Shown piece by piece: positions 39,077-52,110 of a stretch of DNA of 64,000 nucleotides; the first letter of the stretch is position 1; each line of letters opens with the position of its first letter. Source of the stretch: Escarpia spicata (lineage: Eukaryota; Annelida; Polychaeta; Sabellida; Siboglinidae); assembly GCA_963995525.1 (NCBI GenBank), contig OZ023206.1, positions 42,329,178 through 42,393,177 on the forward strand, given 5' to 3'. Under the pieces are notes generated by a model, which was given only the letters and a program-made list of their open reading frames with translations, made no database searches and was not told where the DNA came from. The position numbers and the translations under genes are program-made.

Positions 39077-41031
39077 TTGATATCAGTCTAGCCTTCGTGA
39101 AGATTTGTAACATGCAAAACATATATTTGGGGTAAGACCACATTAAGGATCCGTCCGCCGAAAAAAGTCCACTTAAAATACCGTTATGCTGTGATATGCA
39201 TAAATTTTGTTCGAACACTTTGACATGGGACATGTTTGTCTCGTGAGTACTGAATGTACTGCTGCTTTAGACAAGATAAAACATCAAATGGGGATGAGTT
39301 TTCACACCTATAACTTACGTAATATGTTCTTGTAACTTACGTGACGGAGATAAAACGGTAACATGCATTCCCATTTGTGGTTAATCTAGTTATGTGTGTA
39401 GCTTGATATCAGTCTAGCCTTCGTGAAGATTTGTAACATGCAAAACATCTATTTGGGGTAAGACCACATTAAGGATCCGTCCGCCGAAAATAGTTCACTT
39501 AAAATACCGTTATGCTATGATATGCATAAATTGTGTTCGAACACTTTGACATGGGACATGTTTGTCTCGTGAGTACTGAATGTACTGCTGCTTTAGACAA
39601 GATAAAACATCAAACGGGGATGAGTTTTAACACCTATAACTTACGTAATATGTTCTTGTAACTTACGTGACGGAGATAAAACGGTAACATGCATTCCCAT
39701 TTGTGGTTAATCTAGTTATGTGTGTAGTTTGATATCAGTCTAACCTTCGTGAAGATTTGTAACATGCAAAACATATATTTGGGGTAAGACCACATTAAGG
39801 ATCCGTCCGCCGAAAAAAGTCAACTTAAAATACCGTTAAGCTGTGATATGCATAAATTTTGTTCGAACACTTTGACATGGGATATGTTTGTCTCGTGAGT
39901 ACTGAAAGTACTGCTGCTTTAGACAAGTTAAAACATCAAACGGGGATGAGTTTTCACACCTATAACTTACGTAATATGTTCTTGTAACTTACGTGACGGA
40001 GATAAAACGGTAACATGCATTCCAATTTGTGGTTAATCTAGTTATGTGTGTAGCTTGATATCAGTCTAGCCTTCGTGAAGATTTGTAACATGCAAAACAT
40101 CTATTTGGGGTAAGACCACATTAAGGATCCGTCCGCCAAAAAAGTGGACTTAAAATACCGTTATGCTGTGATATGCATAAATTTTGTTAGAACACTTTGA
40201 CATGGGACATGTTTGTCTCGTGAGTACTGAATATACTGCTGCTTTAGACAAGATAAAACATCAAATGGGGAAGAGTTTTCACACCTATAACTTACGTAAT
40301 ATGTTCTTGTAACTTACGTGACGGAGATAAAACGGTAACATGCATTCCCATTTGTGGTTAATCTAGTTATGTGTGTAGCTTGATATCAGTCTAGCCTTCG
40401 TGAAGATTTGTAACATGCAAAACATATATTTGGGGTAAGACCACATTAAGGATCCGTCCGCCGAAAAAAGTCCACTTAAAATACCGTTATGCTGTGATAT
40501 GCATAAATTTTGTTCGAACACTTTGACATGGGACATGTTTGTCTCGTGAGTACTGAATGTACTGCTGCTTTAGACAAGATAAAACATCAAATGGGGATGA
40601 GTTTTCACACCTATAACTTACGTAATATGTTCTTGTAACTTACGTGACGGAGATAAAACGGTAACATGCATTCCCATTTGTGGTTAATCTAGTTATGTGT
40701 GTAGCTTGATATCAGTCTAGCCTTCGTGAAGATTTGTAACATGCAAAACATCTATTTGGGGTAAGACCACATTAAGGATCCGTCCGCCGAAAATAGTTCA
40801 CTTAAAATACCGTTATGCTATGATATGCATAAATTGTGTTCGAACACTTTGACATGGGACATGTTTGTCTCGTGAGTACTGAATGTACTGCTGCTTTAGA
40901 CAAGATAAAACATCAAACGGGGATGAGTTTTAACACCTATAACTTACGTAATATGTTCTTGTAACTTACGTGACGGAGATAAAACGGTAACATGCATTCC
41001 CATTTGTGGTTAATCTAGTTATGTGTGTAGC
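38426..41031 (+). repeat. Tandem duplication of a 4-monomer block (Da E B F, 1303 bp each)
   Basis: Copies at 38426-39728 and 39729-41031. Both Da monomers carry the rare pair gggatatg and ttccaattt, and both end in a type F monomer. The first copy starts inside the tail of the preceding HOR, so the duplication overlaps the HOR boundary. No difference stood out between the two copies by eye. Confidence 0.92.
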
Positions 41032-43964
41032 TTGATATCAGTCTAGCCTTCGTGAAGATTTGTAACATGCAAAACATATATTTCGGGTAAGACCACATTA
41101 AGGATCCGTCCGCCGAAAAAAGTGCACTTAAAATACCGTTATGCTGTGATATGCATATATTTTGTTCGAACACTTTGACATGGGACATGTTTGTCTCGTG
41201 AGTACTGAATGTACTGCTGCTTTAGGCAAGATAAAACATCAAATGGGGATGAGTTTTAACACCTATAACTTACGTAATATGTTCTTGTAACTTACGTGAC
41301 GGAGATAAAACGGTAACATGCATTCCCATTTGTGGTTAATCTAGTTATGTGTGTAGCTTGATATCAGTCTAGCCTTCGTGAAGATTTGTAACATGCAAAA
41401 CATATATTTGGGGTAAGACCACATTAAGGATCCGTCCGCCGAAAAAAGTCCACTTAAAATACCGTTATGCTGTGATATGCATAAATTTTGTTCGAACACT
41501 TTGACATGGGACATGTTTGTCTCGTGAGTACTGAATGTACTGCTGCTTTAGACAAGATAAAACATCAAATGGGGATGAGTTTTCACACCTATAACTTACG
41601 TAATATGTTCTTGTAACTTACGTGACGGAGATAAAACGGTAACATGCATTCCCATTTGTGGTTAATCTAGTTATGTGTGTAGTTTGATATCAGTCTAGCC
41701 TTCGTGAAGATTTGTAACATGCAAAACATCTATTTGGGGTAAGACCACATTAAGGATCCGTCCGCCGAAAAAAGTCCACTTAAAATACCGTTATGCTGTG
41801 ATATGCATAAATTTTGTTCGAACACTTTCACATGGGACATGTTTGTCTCGTGAGTACTGAATGTACTGCTGCTTTAGACAAGATAAAACATAAAATGGGG
41901 ATGAGTTTTCACACCTTTGACTTACGTAATATGTTCTTGTAACTTACGTGACGGAGATAAAACGGTAACATGCATTCCCATTTGTGGTTAATCTAGTTAT
42001 GTGTGTAGTTTGATGTCAGTCTAACCTTCGTGAAGATTTGTAACATGCAAAACATATATTTGGGGTAAGACCACATTAAGGATCCGTCCGCCGAAAAAAG
42101 TCAACTTAAAATACCGTTAAGCTGTGATATGCATAAATTTTGTTCGAACACTTTGACATGGGACATGTTTGTCTCGTGAGTACTGAATGTACTGCTGCTT
42201 TAGACAAGTTAAAACATCAAACGGGGATGAGTTTTCACACCTATAACTTACGTAATATGTTCTTGTAACTTACGTGACGGAGATAAAACGGTAACATGCA
42301 TTCCCATTTGTGGTTAATCTAGTTATGTGTGTAGCTTGATATCAGTCTAGCCTTCGTGAAGATTTGTAACATGCAAAACATCTATTTGGGGTAAGACCAC
42401 ATTAAGGATCCGTCCGCCAAAAAAGTGGACTTAAAATACCGTTATGCTGTGATATGCATAAATTTTGTTAGAACACTTTGACATGGGACATGTTTGTCTC
42501 GTGAGTACTGAATATACTGCTGCTTTAGACAAGATAAAACATCAAATGGGGAAGAGTTTTCACACCTATAACTTACGTAATATGTTCTTGTAACTTACGT
42601 GACGGAGATAAAACGGTAACATGCATTCCCATTTGTGGTTAATCTAGTTATGTGTGTAGCTTGATATCAGTCTAGCCTTCGTGAAGATTTGTAACATGCA
42701 AAACATATATTTGGGGTAAGACCACATTAAGGATCCGTCCGCCGAAAAAAGTCCACTTAAAATACCGTTATGCTGTGATATGCATAAATTTTTTTCGAAC
42801 ATTTTGACATGGGACATGTTTGTCTCGTGAATACTGAATGTACTGCTGCTTTAGACAAGATAAAACATCAAATGGGGATGAGTTTTCACACCTATAACTT
42901 ACGTAATATGTTCTTGTAACTTACGTGACGGAGATAAAACGGTAACATGCATTCCCATTTGTGGTTAATCTAGTTATGTGTGTAGTTTGATATCAGTCTA
43001 GCCTTCGTGAAGATTTGTAACATGCAAAACATCTATTTGGGGTAAGACCACATTAAGGATCCGTCCGCCGAAAAAAGTCCACTTAAAATACCGTTATGCT
43101 GTGATATGCATAAATTTTGTTCGAACACTTTCACATGGGACATGTTTGTCTCGTGAGTACTGAATGTACTGCTGCTTTAGACAAGATAAAACATCAAATG
43201 GGGATGAGTTTTCACACCTATGACTTACGTAATATGTTCTTGTAACTTACGTGACGGAGATAAAACGGTAACATGCATTCCCATTTGTGGTTAATCTAGT
43301 TATGTGTGTGGTTTGATATCAGTCTAACCTTCGTGAAGATTTGTAACATGCAAAACATATATTTGGGGTAAGACCACATTAAGGATCCGTCCGCCGAAAA
43401 AAGTCAACTTAAAATACCGTTAAGCTGTGATATGCATAAATTTTGTTCGAACACTTTGACATGGGACATGTTTGTCTCGTGAGTACTGAATGTACTGCTG
43501 CTTTAGACAAGTTAAAACATCAAACGGGGATGAGTTTTCACACCTATAACTTACGTAATATGTTCTTGTAACTTACGTGACGGAGATAAAACGGTAACAT
43601 GCATTCCCATTTGTGGTTAATCTAGTTATGTGTGTAGCTTGATATCAGTCTAGCCTTCGTGAAGATTTGTAACATGCAAAACATATATTTGGGGTAAGAC
43701 CACATTAAGGATCCGTCCGCCGAAAAAAGTCCACTTAAAATACCGTTATGCTGTGATATGCATAAATTTTGTTCGAACACTTTGATATGGGACATGTTTG
43801 TCTCGTGAGTACTGAATGTACTGCTGCTTTAGACAAGATAAAACATCAAATGGGGATGAGTTTTCACACCTATAACTTACGTAATATGTTCTTGTAACTT
43901 ACGTGACGGAGATAAAACGGTAACATGCATTCCCATTTGTGGTTAATCTAGTTATGTGTGTAGT
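40380..43964 (+). repeat. Eleven-monomer block, copy 2 (paired with 14665-18249)
   Basis: Order B F A B Cv D E B* C D B2, 3585 bp, equal to 14665-18249. It contains the first seven monomers of the HOR (from 41684), then stops at B2 and restarts with a new Cv at 43965. The HOR copy is thus cut off after seven of 18 monomers. A private change is tgtgtggtttg at the end of the C monomer at 42987. Confidence 0.88.
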
Positions 43965-46900
43965 TTGATATCAATCTAGCCTTCGTGAAGATTTGTAACA
44001 TGCAAAACATCTATTTGGGGTAAGACGACATTAAGGATCCGTCCGCCGAAAAAAGTCCACTTAAAATACCGTTATGCTGTGATATGCATAAATTTTGTTC
44101 GAACACTTTCACATGGGACATGTTTGTCTCGTGAGTACTGAATGTACTGCTGCTTTAGACAAGATAAAACATAAAATGGGGATGAGTTTTCACACCTTTG
44201 ACTTACGTAATATGTTCTTGTAACTTACGTGACGGAGATAAAACGGTAACATGCATTCCCATTTGTGGTTAATCTAGTTATGTGTGTAGTTTGATGTCAG
44301 TCTAACCTTCGTGAAGATTTGTAACATGCAAAACATATATTTGGGGTAAGACCACATTAAGGATCCGTCCGCCGAAAAAAGTCAACTTAAAATACCGTTA
44401 AGCTGTGATATGCATAAATTTTGTTCGAACACTTTGACATGGGACATGTTTGTCTCGTGAGTACTGAATGTACTGCTGCTTTAGACAAGTTAAAACATCA
44501 AACGGGGATGAGTTTTCACACCTATAACTTACGTAATATGTTCTTGTAACTTACGTGACGGAGATAAAACGGTAACATGCATTCCCATTTGTGGTTAATC
44601 TAGTTATGTGTGTAGCTTGATATCAGTCTAGCCTTCGTGAAGATTTGTAACATGCAAAACATCTATTTGGGGTAAGACCACATTAAGGATCCGTCCGCCA
44701 AAAAAGTGGACTTAAAATACCGTTATGCTGTGATATGCATAAATTTTGTTAGAACACTTTGACATGGGACATGTTTGTCTCGTGAGTACTGAATATACTG
44801 CTGCTTTAGACAAGATAAAACATCAAATGGGGAAGAGTTTTCACACCTATAACTTACGTAATATGTTCTTGTAACTTACGTGACGGAGATAAAACGGTAA
44901 CATGCATTCCCATTTGTGGTTAATCTAGTTATGTGTGTAGCTTGATATCAGTCTAGCCTTCGTGAAGATTTGTAACATGCAAAACATATATTTGGGGTAA
45001 GACCACATTAAGGATCCGTCCGCCGAAAAAAGTCCACTTAAAATACCGTTATGCTGTGATATGCATAAATTTTTTTCGAACATTTTGACATGGGACATGT
45101 TTGTCTCGTGAATACTGAATGTACTGCTGCTTTAGACAAGATAAAACATCAAATGGGGATGAGTTTTCACACCTATAACTTACGTAATATGTTCTTGTAA
45201 CTTACGTGACGGATATAAAACGGTAACATGCATTCCCATGTGTGGTTAATCTAGTTATATATGTAGCTTGATATCAGTCTAGCCTTCGTGAAGATTTGTA
45301 ACATGCAAAACATATATTTGGGGTAAGACCACATTAAGGATCCGTCCGCCGAAAAAAGTCCACTTAAAATACCGTTATGCTGTGATATGCATAAATTTTG
45401 TTCGAACACTTTGACATGGGACATGTTTGTCTCGTGAGTGCTGAATGTACTGCTGCTTTAGACAAGATAAAACATCAAATGGGGATGAGTTTTCACACCT
45501 ATGACTTACGTAATATGTTCTTGTAACTTACGTGACGGAGATAAAACGGTAACATGCATTCCCATTTGTGGTTAATCTAGTTATGTGTGTAGTTTGATAT
45601 CAGTCTAACCTTCGTGAAGATTTGTAACATGCAAAACATATATTTGGGGTAAGACCACATTAAGGATCCGTCCGCCGAAAAAAGTCAACTTAAAATACCG
45701 TTAAGCTGTGATATGCATAAATTTTGTTCGAACACTTTGACATGGGACATGTTTGTCTCGTGAGTACTGAATGTACTGCTGCTTTAGACAAGTTAAAACA
45801 TCAAACGGGGATGAGTTTTCACACCTATAACTTACGTAATATGTTCTTGTAACTTACGTGACGGAGATAAAACGGTAACATGCATTCCCATTTGTGGTTA
45901 ATCTAGTTATGTGTGTAGCTTGATATCAGTCTAGCCTTCGTGAAGATTTGTAACATGCAAAACATATATTTGGGGTAAGACCACATTAAGGATCCGTCCG
46001 CCGAAAAAAGTCCACTTAAAATACCGTTATGCTGTGATATGCATACATTTTGTTCGAACACTTTGATATGGGACATGTTTGTCTCGTGAGTACTGAATGT
46101 ACTGCTGCTTTAGACAAGATAAAACATCAAATGGGGATGAGTTTTCACACCTATAACTTACGTAATATGTTCTTGTAACTTACGTGACGGAGATAAAACG
46201 GTAACATGCATTCCCATTTGTGGTTAATCTAGTTATGTGTGTAGCTTGATATCAGTCTAGCCTTCGTGAAGATTTGTAACATGCAAAACATATATTTGGG
46301 GTAAGACCACATTAAGGATCCGTCCGCCGAAAAAAGTCCACTTAAAATACCGTTATGCTGTGATATGCATAAATTTTGTTCGAACACTTTGACATGGGAC
46401 ATGTTTGTCTCGTGAGTACTGAATGTACTGCTGCTTTAGACAAGATAAAACATCAAATGGGGATGAGTTTTCACACCTATAACTTACGTAATATGTTCTT
46501 GTAACTTACGTGACGGAGATAAAACGGTAACATGCATTCCCATTTGTGGTTAATCTAGTTATGTGTGTAGTTTGATATCAGTCTAGCCTTCGTGAAGATT
46601 TGTAACATGCAAAACATCTATTTGGGGTAAGACCACATTAAGGATCCGTCCGCCGAAAAAAGTCCACTTAAAATACCGTTATGCTGTGATATGCATAAAT
46701 TTTTTTCGAACACTTTCACATGGGACATGTTTGTCTCGTGAGTACTGAATGTACTGCTGCTTTAGACAAGATAAAACATCAAATGGGGATGAGTTTTCAC
46801 ACCTATGACTTACGTAATATGTTCTTGTAACTTACGTGACGGAGATAAAACGGTAACATGCATTCCCATTTGTGGTTAATCTAGTTATGTGTGTTGTTTG

Positions 46901-49828
46901 ATATCAGTCTAACCTTCGTGAAGATTTGTAACATGCAAAACATATATTTGGGGTAAGACCACATTAAGGATCCGTCCGCCGAAAAAAGTCAACTTAAAAT
47001 ACCGTTAAGCTGTGATATGCATAAATTTTGTTCGAACACTTTGACATGGGATATGTTTGTCTCGTGAGTACTGAAAGTACTGCTGCTTTAGACAAGTTAA
47101 AACATCAAACGGGGATGAGTTTTCACACCTATAACTTACGTAATATGTTCTTGTAACTTACGTGACGGAGATAAAACGGTAACATGCATTCCCATTTGTG
47201 GTTAATCTAGTTATGTGTGTAGCTTGATATCAGTCTAGCCTTCGTGAAGATTTGTAACATGCAAAACATCTATTTGGGGTAAGACCACATTAAGGATCCG
47301 TCCGCCAAAAAAGTGGACTTAAAATACCGTTATGCTGTGATATGCATAAATTTTGTTAGAACACTTTGACATGGGACATGTTTGTCTCGTGAGTACTGAA
47401 TATACTGCTGCTTTAGACAAGATAAAACATCAAATGGGGAAGAGTTTTCACACCTATAACTTACGTAATATGTTCTTGTAACTTACGTGACGGAGATAAA
47501 ACGGTAACATGCATTCCCATTTGTGGTTAATCTAGTTATGTGTGTAGCTTGATATCAGTCTAGCCTTCGTGAAGATTTGTAACATGCAAAACATATATTT
47601 GGGGTAAGACCACATTAAGGATCCGTCCGCCGAAAAAAGTCCACTTAAAATACCGTTATGCTGTGATATGCATAAATTTTGTTCGAACACTTTGACATGG
47701 GACATGTTTGTCTCGTGAGTACTGAATGTACTGCTGCTTTAGACAAGATAAAACATCAAATGGGGATGAGTTTTCACACCTATGACTTACGTAATATGTT
47801 CTTGTAACTTACGTGACGGAGATAAAACGGTAACATGCATTCCCATTTGTGGTTAATCTAGTTATGTGTGTAGTTTGATATCAGTCTAACCTTCGTGAAG
47901 ATTTGTAACATGCAAAACATATATTTGGGGTAAGACCACATTAAGGATCCGTCCGCCGAAAAAAGTCAACTTAAAATACCGTTAAGCTGTGATATGCATA
48001 AATTTTGTTCGAACACTTTGACATGGGACATGTTTGTCTCGTGAGTACTGAATGTACTGCTGCTTTAGACAAGTTAAAACATCAAACGGGGATGAGTTTT
48101 CACACCTATAACTTACGTAATATGTTCTTGTAACTTACGTGACGGAGATAAAACGGTAACATGCATTCCCATTTGTGGTTAATCTAGTTATGTGTGTAGC
48201 TTGATATCAGTCTAGCCTTCGTGAAGATTTGTAACATGCAAAACATATATTTGGGGTAAGACCACATTAAGGATCCGTCCGCCGAAAAAAGTCCACTTAA
48301 AATACCGTTATGCTGTGATATGCATAAATTTTGTTCGAACACTTTGATATGGGACATGTTTGTCTCGTGAGTACTGAATGTACTGCTGCTTTAGACAAGA
48401 TAAAACATCAAATGGGGATGAGTTTTCACACCTATAACTTACGTAATATGTTCTTGTAACTTACGTGACGGAGATAAAACGGTAACATGCATTCCAATTT
48501 GTGGTTAATCTAGTTATGTGTGTAGCTTGATATCAGTTTAGCCTTCGTGAAGATTTGTAACATGCAAAACATATATTTGGGGTAAGACCACATTAAGGAT
48601 CCGTCCGCCGAAAAAAGTCCACTTAAAATACCGTTATGCTGTGATATGCATAAATTTTGTTCGAACACTTTGACATGGGACATGTTTGTCTCGTGAGTAC
48701 TGAATGTACTGCTGCTTTAGACAAGATAAAACATCAAATGGGGATGAGTTTTCACACCTATAACTTACGTAATATGTTCTTGTAACTTACGTGACGGAGA
48801 TAAAACGGTAACATGCATTCCCATTTGTGGTTAATCTAGTTATGTGTGTAGTTCGATATCAGTCTAGCCTTCGTGAAGATTTGTAACATGCAAAACATCT
48901 ATTTGGGGTAAGACCACATTAAGGATCCGTCCGCCGAAAAAGTCCACTTAAAATACCGTTATGCTGTGATATGCATACATTTTGTTCGAACACTTTCACA
49001 TGGGACATGTTTGTCTCGTGAGTACTGAATGTACTGCTGCTTTAGACAAGATAAAACATCAAATGGGGATGAGTTTTCACACCTATGACTTACGTAATAT
49101 GTTCTTGTAACTTACGTGACGGAGATAAAACGGTAACATGCATTCCCATTTGTGGTTAATCTAGTTATGTGTGTAGTTTGATATCAGTCTAACCTTCGTG
49201 AAGATTTGTAACATGCAAAACATATATTTGGGGTAAGACCACATTAAGGATCCGTCCGCCGAAAAAAGTCAACTTAAAATACCGTTAAGCTGTGATATGC
49301 ATAAATTTTGTTCGAACACTTTGACATGGGACATGTTTGTCTCGTGAGTACTGAAAGTACTGCTGCTTTAGACAAGTTAAAACATCAAACGGGGATGAGT
49401 TTTCACACCTATAACTTACGTAATATGTTCTTGTAACTTACGTGACGGAGATAAAACGGTAACATGCATTCCCATTTGTGGTTAATCTAGTTATGTGTGT
49501 AGCTTGATATCAGTCTAGCCTTCGTGAAGATTTGTAACATGCAAAACATCTATTTGGGGTAAGACCACATTAAGGATCCGTCCGCCAAAAAAGTGGACTT
49601 AAAATACCGTTATGCTGTGATATGCATAAATTTTGTTAGAACACTTTGACATGGGACATGTTTGTCTCGTGAGTACTGAATATACTGCTGCTTTAGACAA
49701 GATAAAACATCAAATGGGGAAGAGTTTTCACACCTATAATTTACGTAATATGTTCTTGTAACTTACGTGACGGAGATAAAACGGTAACATGCATTCCCAT
49801 TTGTGGTTAATCTAGTTATGTGTGTAGC
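43965..49828 (+). repeat. 18-monomer higher-order repeat with position 5 replaced (5864 bp)
   Basis: Order: Cv D E B* Bg D B2 B C Da E Bg D B2 B C Da E, starting at 43965, 44291, 44617, 44942, 45268, 45594, 45920, 46246, 46572, 46898, 47224, 47549, 47875, 48201, 48527, 48853, 49178 and 49504. Position 5 is Bg instead of C. The preceding B* has several private changes: ggatataaaac, cccatgtg and ttatatatgtagc. The C at 48853 is 325 bp because it lacks one A of gccgaaaaaag. Length and count otherwise match the canonical unit. Confidence 0.9.
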
Positions 49829-52110
49829 TTGATATCAGTCTAGCCTTCGTGAAGATTTGTAACATGCAAAACATATATTTGGGGTAAGACCACATTAAGG
49901 ATCCGTCCGCCGAAAAAATTCCACTTAAAATACCGTTATGCTGTGATATGCATAAATTTTGTTCGAACACTTTGACATGGGACATGTTTGTCTCGTGAGT
50001 ACTGAATGTACTGCTGCTTTAGACAAGATAAAACATCAAATGGGGATGAGTTTTCACACCTATAACTTACGTAATATGTTCTTGTAACTTACGTGACGGA
50101 GATAAAACGGTAACATGCATTCCCATTTGTGGTTAATCTAGTTATGTGTGTAGTTTGATATCAGTCTAGCCTTCGTGAAGATTTGTAACATGCAAAACAT
50201 CTATTTGGGGTAAGACCACATTAAGGATCCGTCCGCCGAAAAAAGTCCACTTAAAATACCGTTATGCTGTGATATGCATAAATTTTGTTCGAACACTTTC
50301 ACATGGGACATGTTTGTCTCGTGAGTACTGAATGTACTGCTGCTTTAGACAAGATAAAACATCAAATGGGGATGAGTTTTCACACCTATGACTTACGTAA
50401 TATGTTCTTGTAACTTACGTGACGGAGATAAAACGGTAACATGCATTCCCATTTGTGGTTAATCTAGTTATGTGTGTAGTTTGATATCAGTCTAACCTTC
50501 GTGAAGATTTGTAACATGCAAAACATATATTTGGGGTAAGACCACATTAAGGATCCGTCCGCCGAAAAAAGTCAACTTAAAATACCGTTAAGCTGTGATA
50601 TGCATAAATTTTGTTCGAACACTTTGACATGGGACATGTTTGTCTCGTGAGTACTGAATGTACTGCTGCTTTAGACAAGTTAAAACATCAAACGGGGATG
50701 AGTTTTCACACCTATAACTTACGTAATATGTTCTTGTAACTTACGTGACGGAGATAAAACGGTAACATGCATTCCCATTTGTGGTTAATCTAGTTATGTG
50801 TGTAGCTTGATATCAGTCTAGCCTTCGTGAAGATTTGTAACATGCAAAACATATATTTGGGGTAAGACCACATTAAGGATCCGTCCGCCGAAAAAAGTCC
50901 ACTTAAAATACCGTTATGCTGTGATATGCATAAATTTTGTTCGAACACTTTGATATGGGACATGTTTGTCTCGTGAGTACTGAATGTACTGCTGCTTTAG
51001 ACAAGATAAAACATCAAATGGGGATGAGTTTTCACACCTATAACTTACGTAATATGTTCTTGTAACTTACGTGACGGAGATAAAACGGTAACATGCATTC
51101 CCATTTGTGGTTAATCTAGTTATGTGTGTAGCTTGATATCAGTCTAGCCTTCGTGAAGATTTGTAACATGCAAAACATATATTTGGGGTAAGACCACATT
51201 AAGGATCCGTCCGCCGAAAAAAGTCCACTTAAAATACCGTTATGCTGTGATATGCATAAATTTTGTTCGAACACTTTGACATGGGACATGTTTGTCTCGT
51301 GAGTACTGAATGTACTGCTGCTTTAGACAAGATAAAACATCAAATGGGGATGAGTTTTCACACCTATAACTTACGTAATATGTTCTTGTAACTTACGTGA
51401 CGGAGATAAAACGGTAACATGCATTCCCATTTGTGGTTAATCTAGTTATGTGTGTAGTTTGATATCAGCCTAGCCTTCGTGAAGATTTGTAACATGCAAA
51501 ACATCTATTTGGGGTAAGACCACATTAAGGATCCGTCCGCCGAAAAAAGTCCACTTAAAATACCGTTATGCTGTGATATGCATAAATTTTGTTCGAACAC
51601 TTTCACATGGGACATGTTTGTCTCGTGAGTACTGAATGTACTGCTGCTTTAGACAAGATAAAACATCAAATGGGGATGAGTTTTCACACCTATGACTTAC
51701 GTAATATGTTCTTGTAACTTACGTGACGGAGATAAAACGGTAACATGCATTCCCATTTGTGGTTAATCTAGTTATGTGTGTAGTTTGATATCAGTCTAAC
51801 CTTCGTGAAGATTTGTAACATGCAAAACATATATTTGGGGTAAGACCACATTAAGGATCCGTCCGCCGAAAAAAGTCAACTTAAAATACCGTTAAGCTGT
51901 GATATGCATAAATTTTGTTCGAACACTTTGACATGGGACATGTTTGTCTCGTGAGTACTGAAAGTACTGCTGCTTTAGACAAGTTAAAACATCAAACGGG
52001 GATGAGTTTTCACACCTATAACTTACGTAATATGTTCTTGTAACTTACGTGACGGAGATAAAACGGTAACATGCATTCCCATTTGTGGTTAATCTAGTTA
52101 TGTGTGTAGC
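48853..52110 (+). repeat. Ten-monomer block, copy 1 (paired with 56333-59590)
   Basis: Order C(325) Da E B C D B2 B C Da, 3258 bp; the same order and length recur at 56333-59590. Both first monomers start tcgatatcag and carry the same single-base loss in the A-tract, both rare features. In both places the block is followed by a type G monomer. The monomer before the first copy (48527) has cagtttagcc, as does the one at 55681, but an extra monomer with gtgcac (56007) sits before the second copy. Confidence 0.92.
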
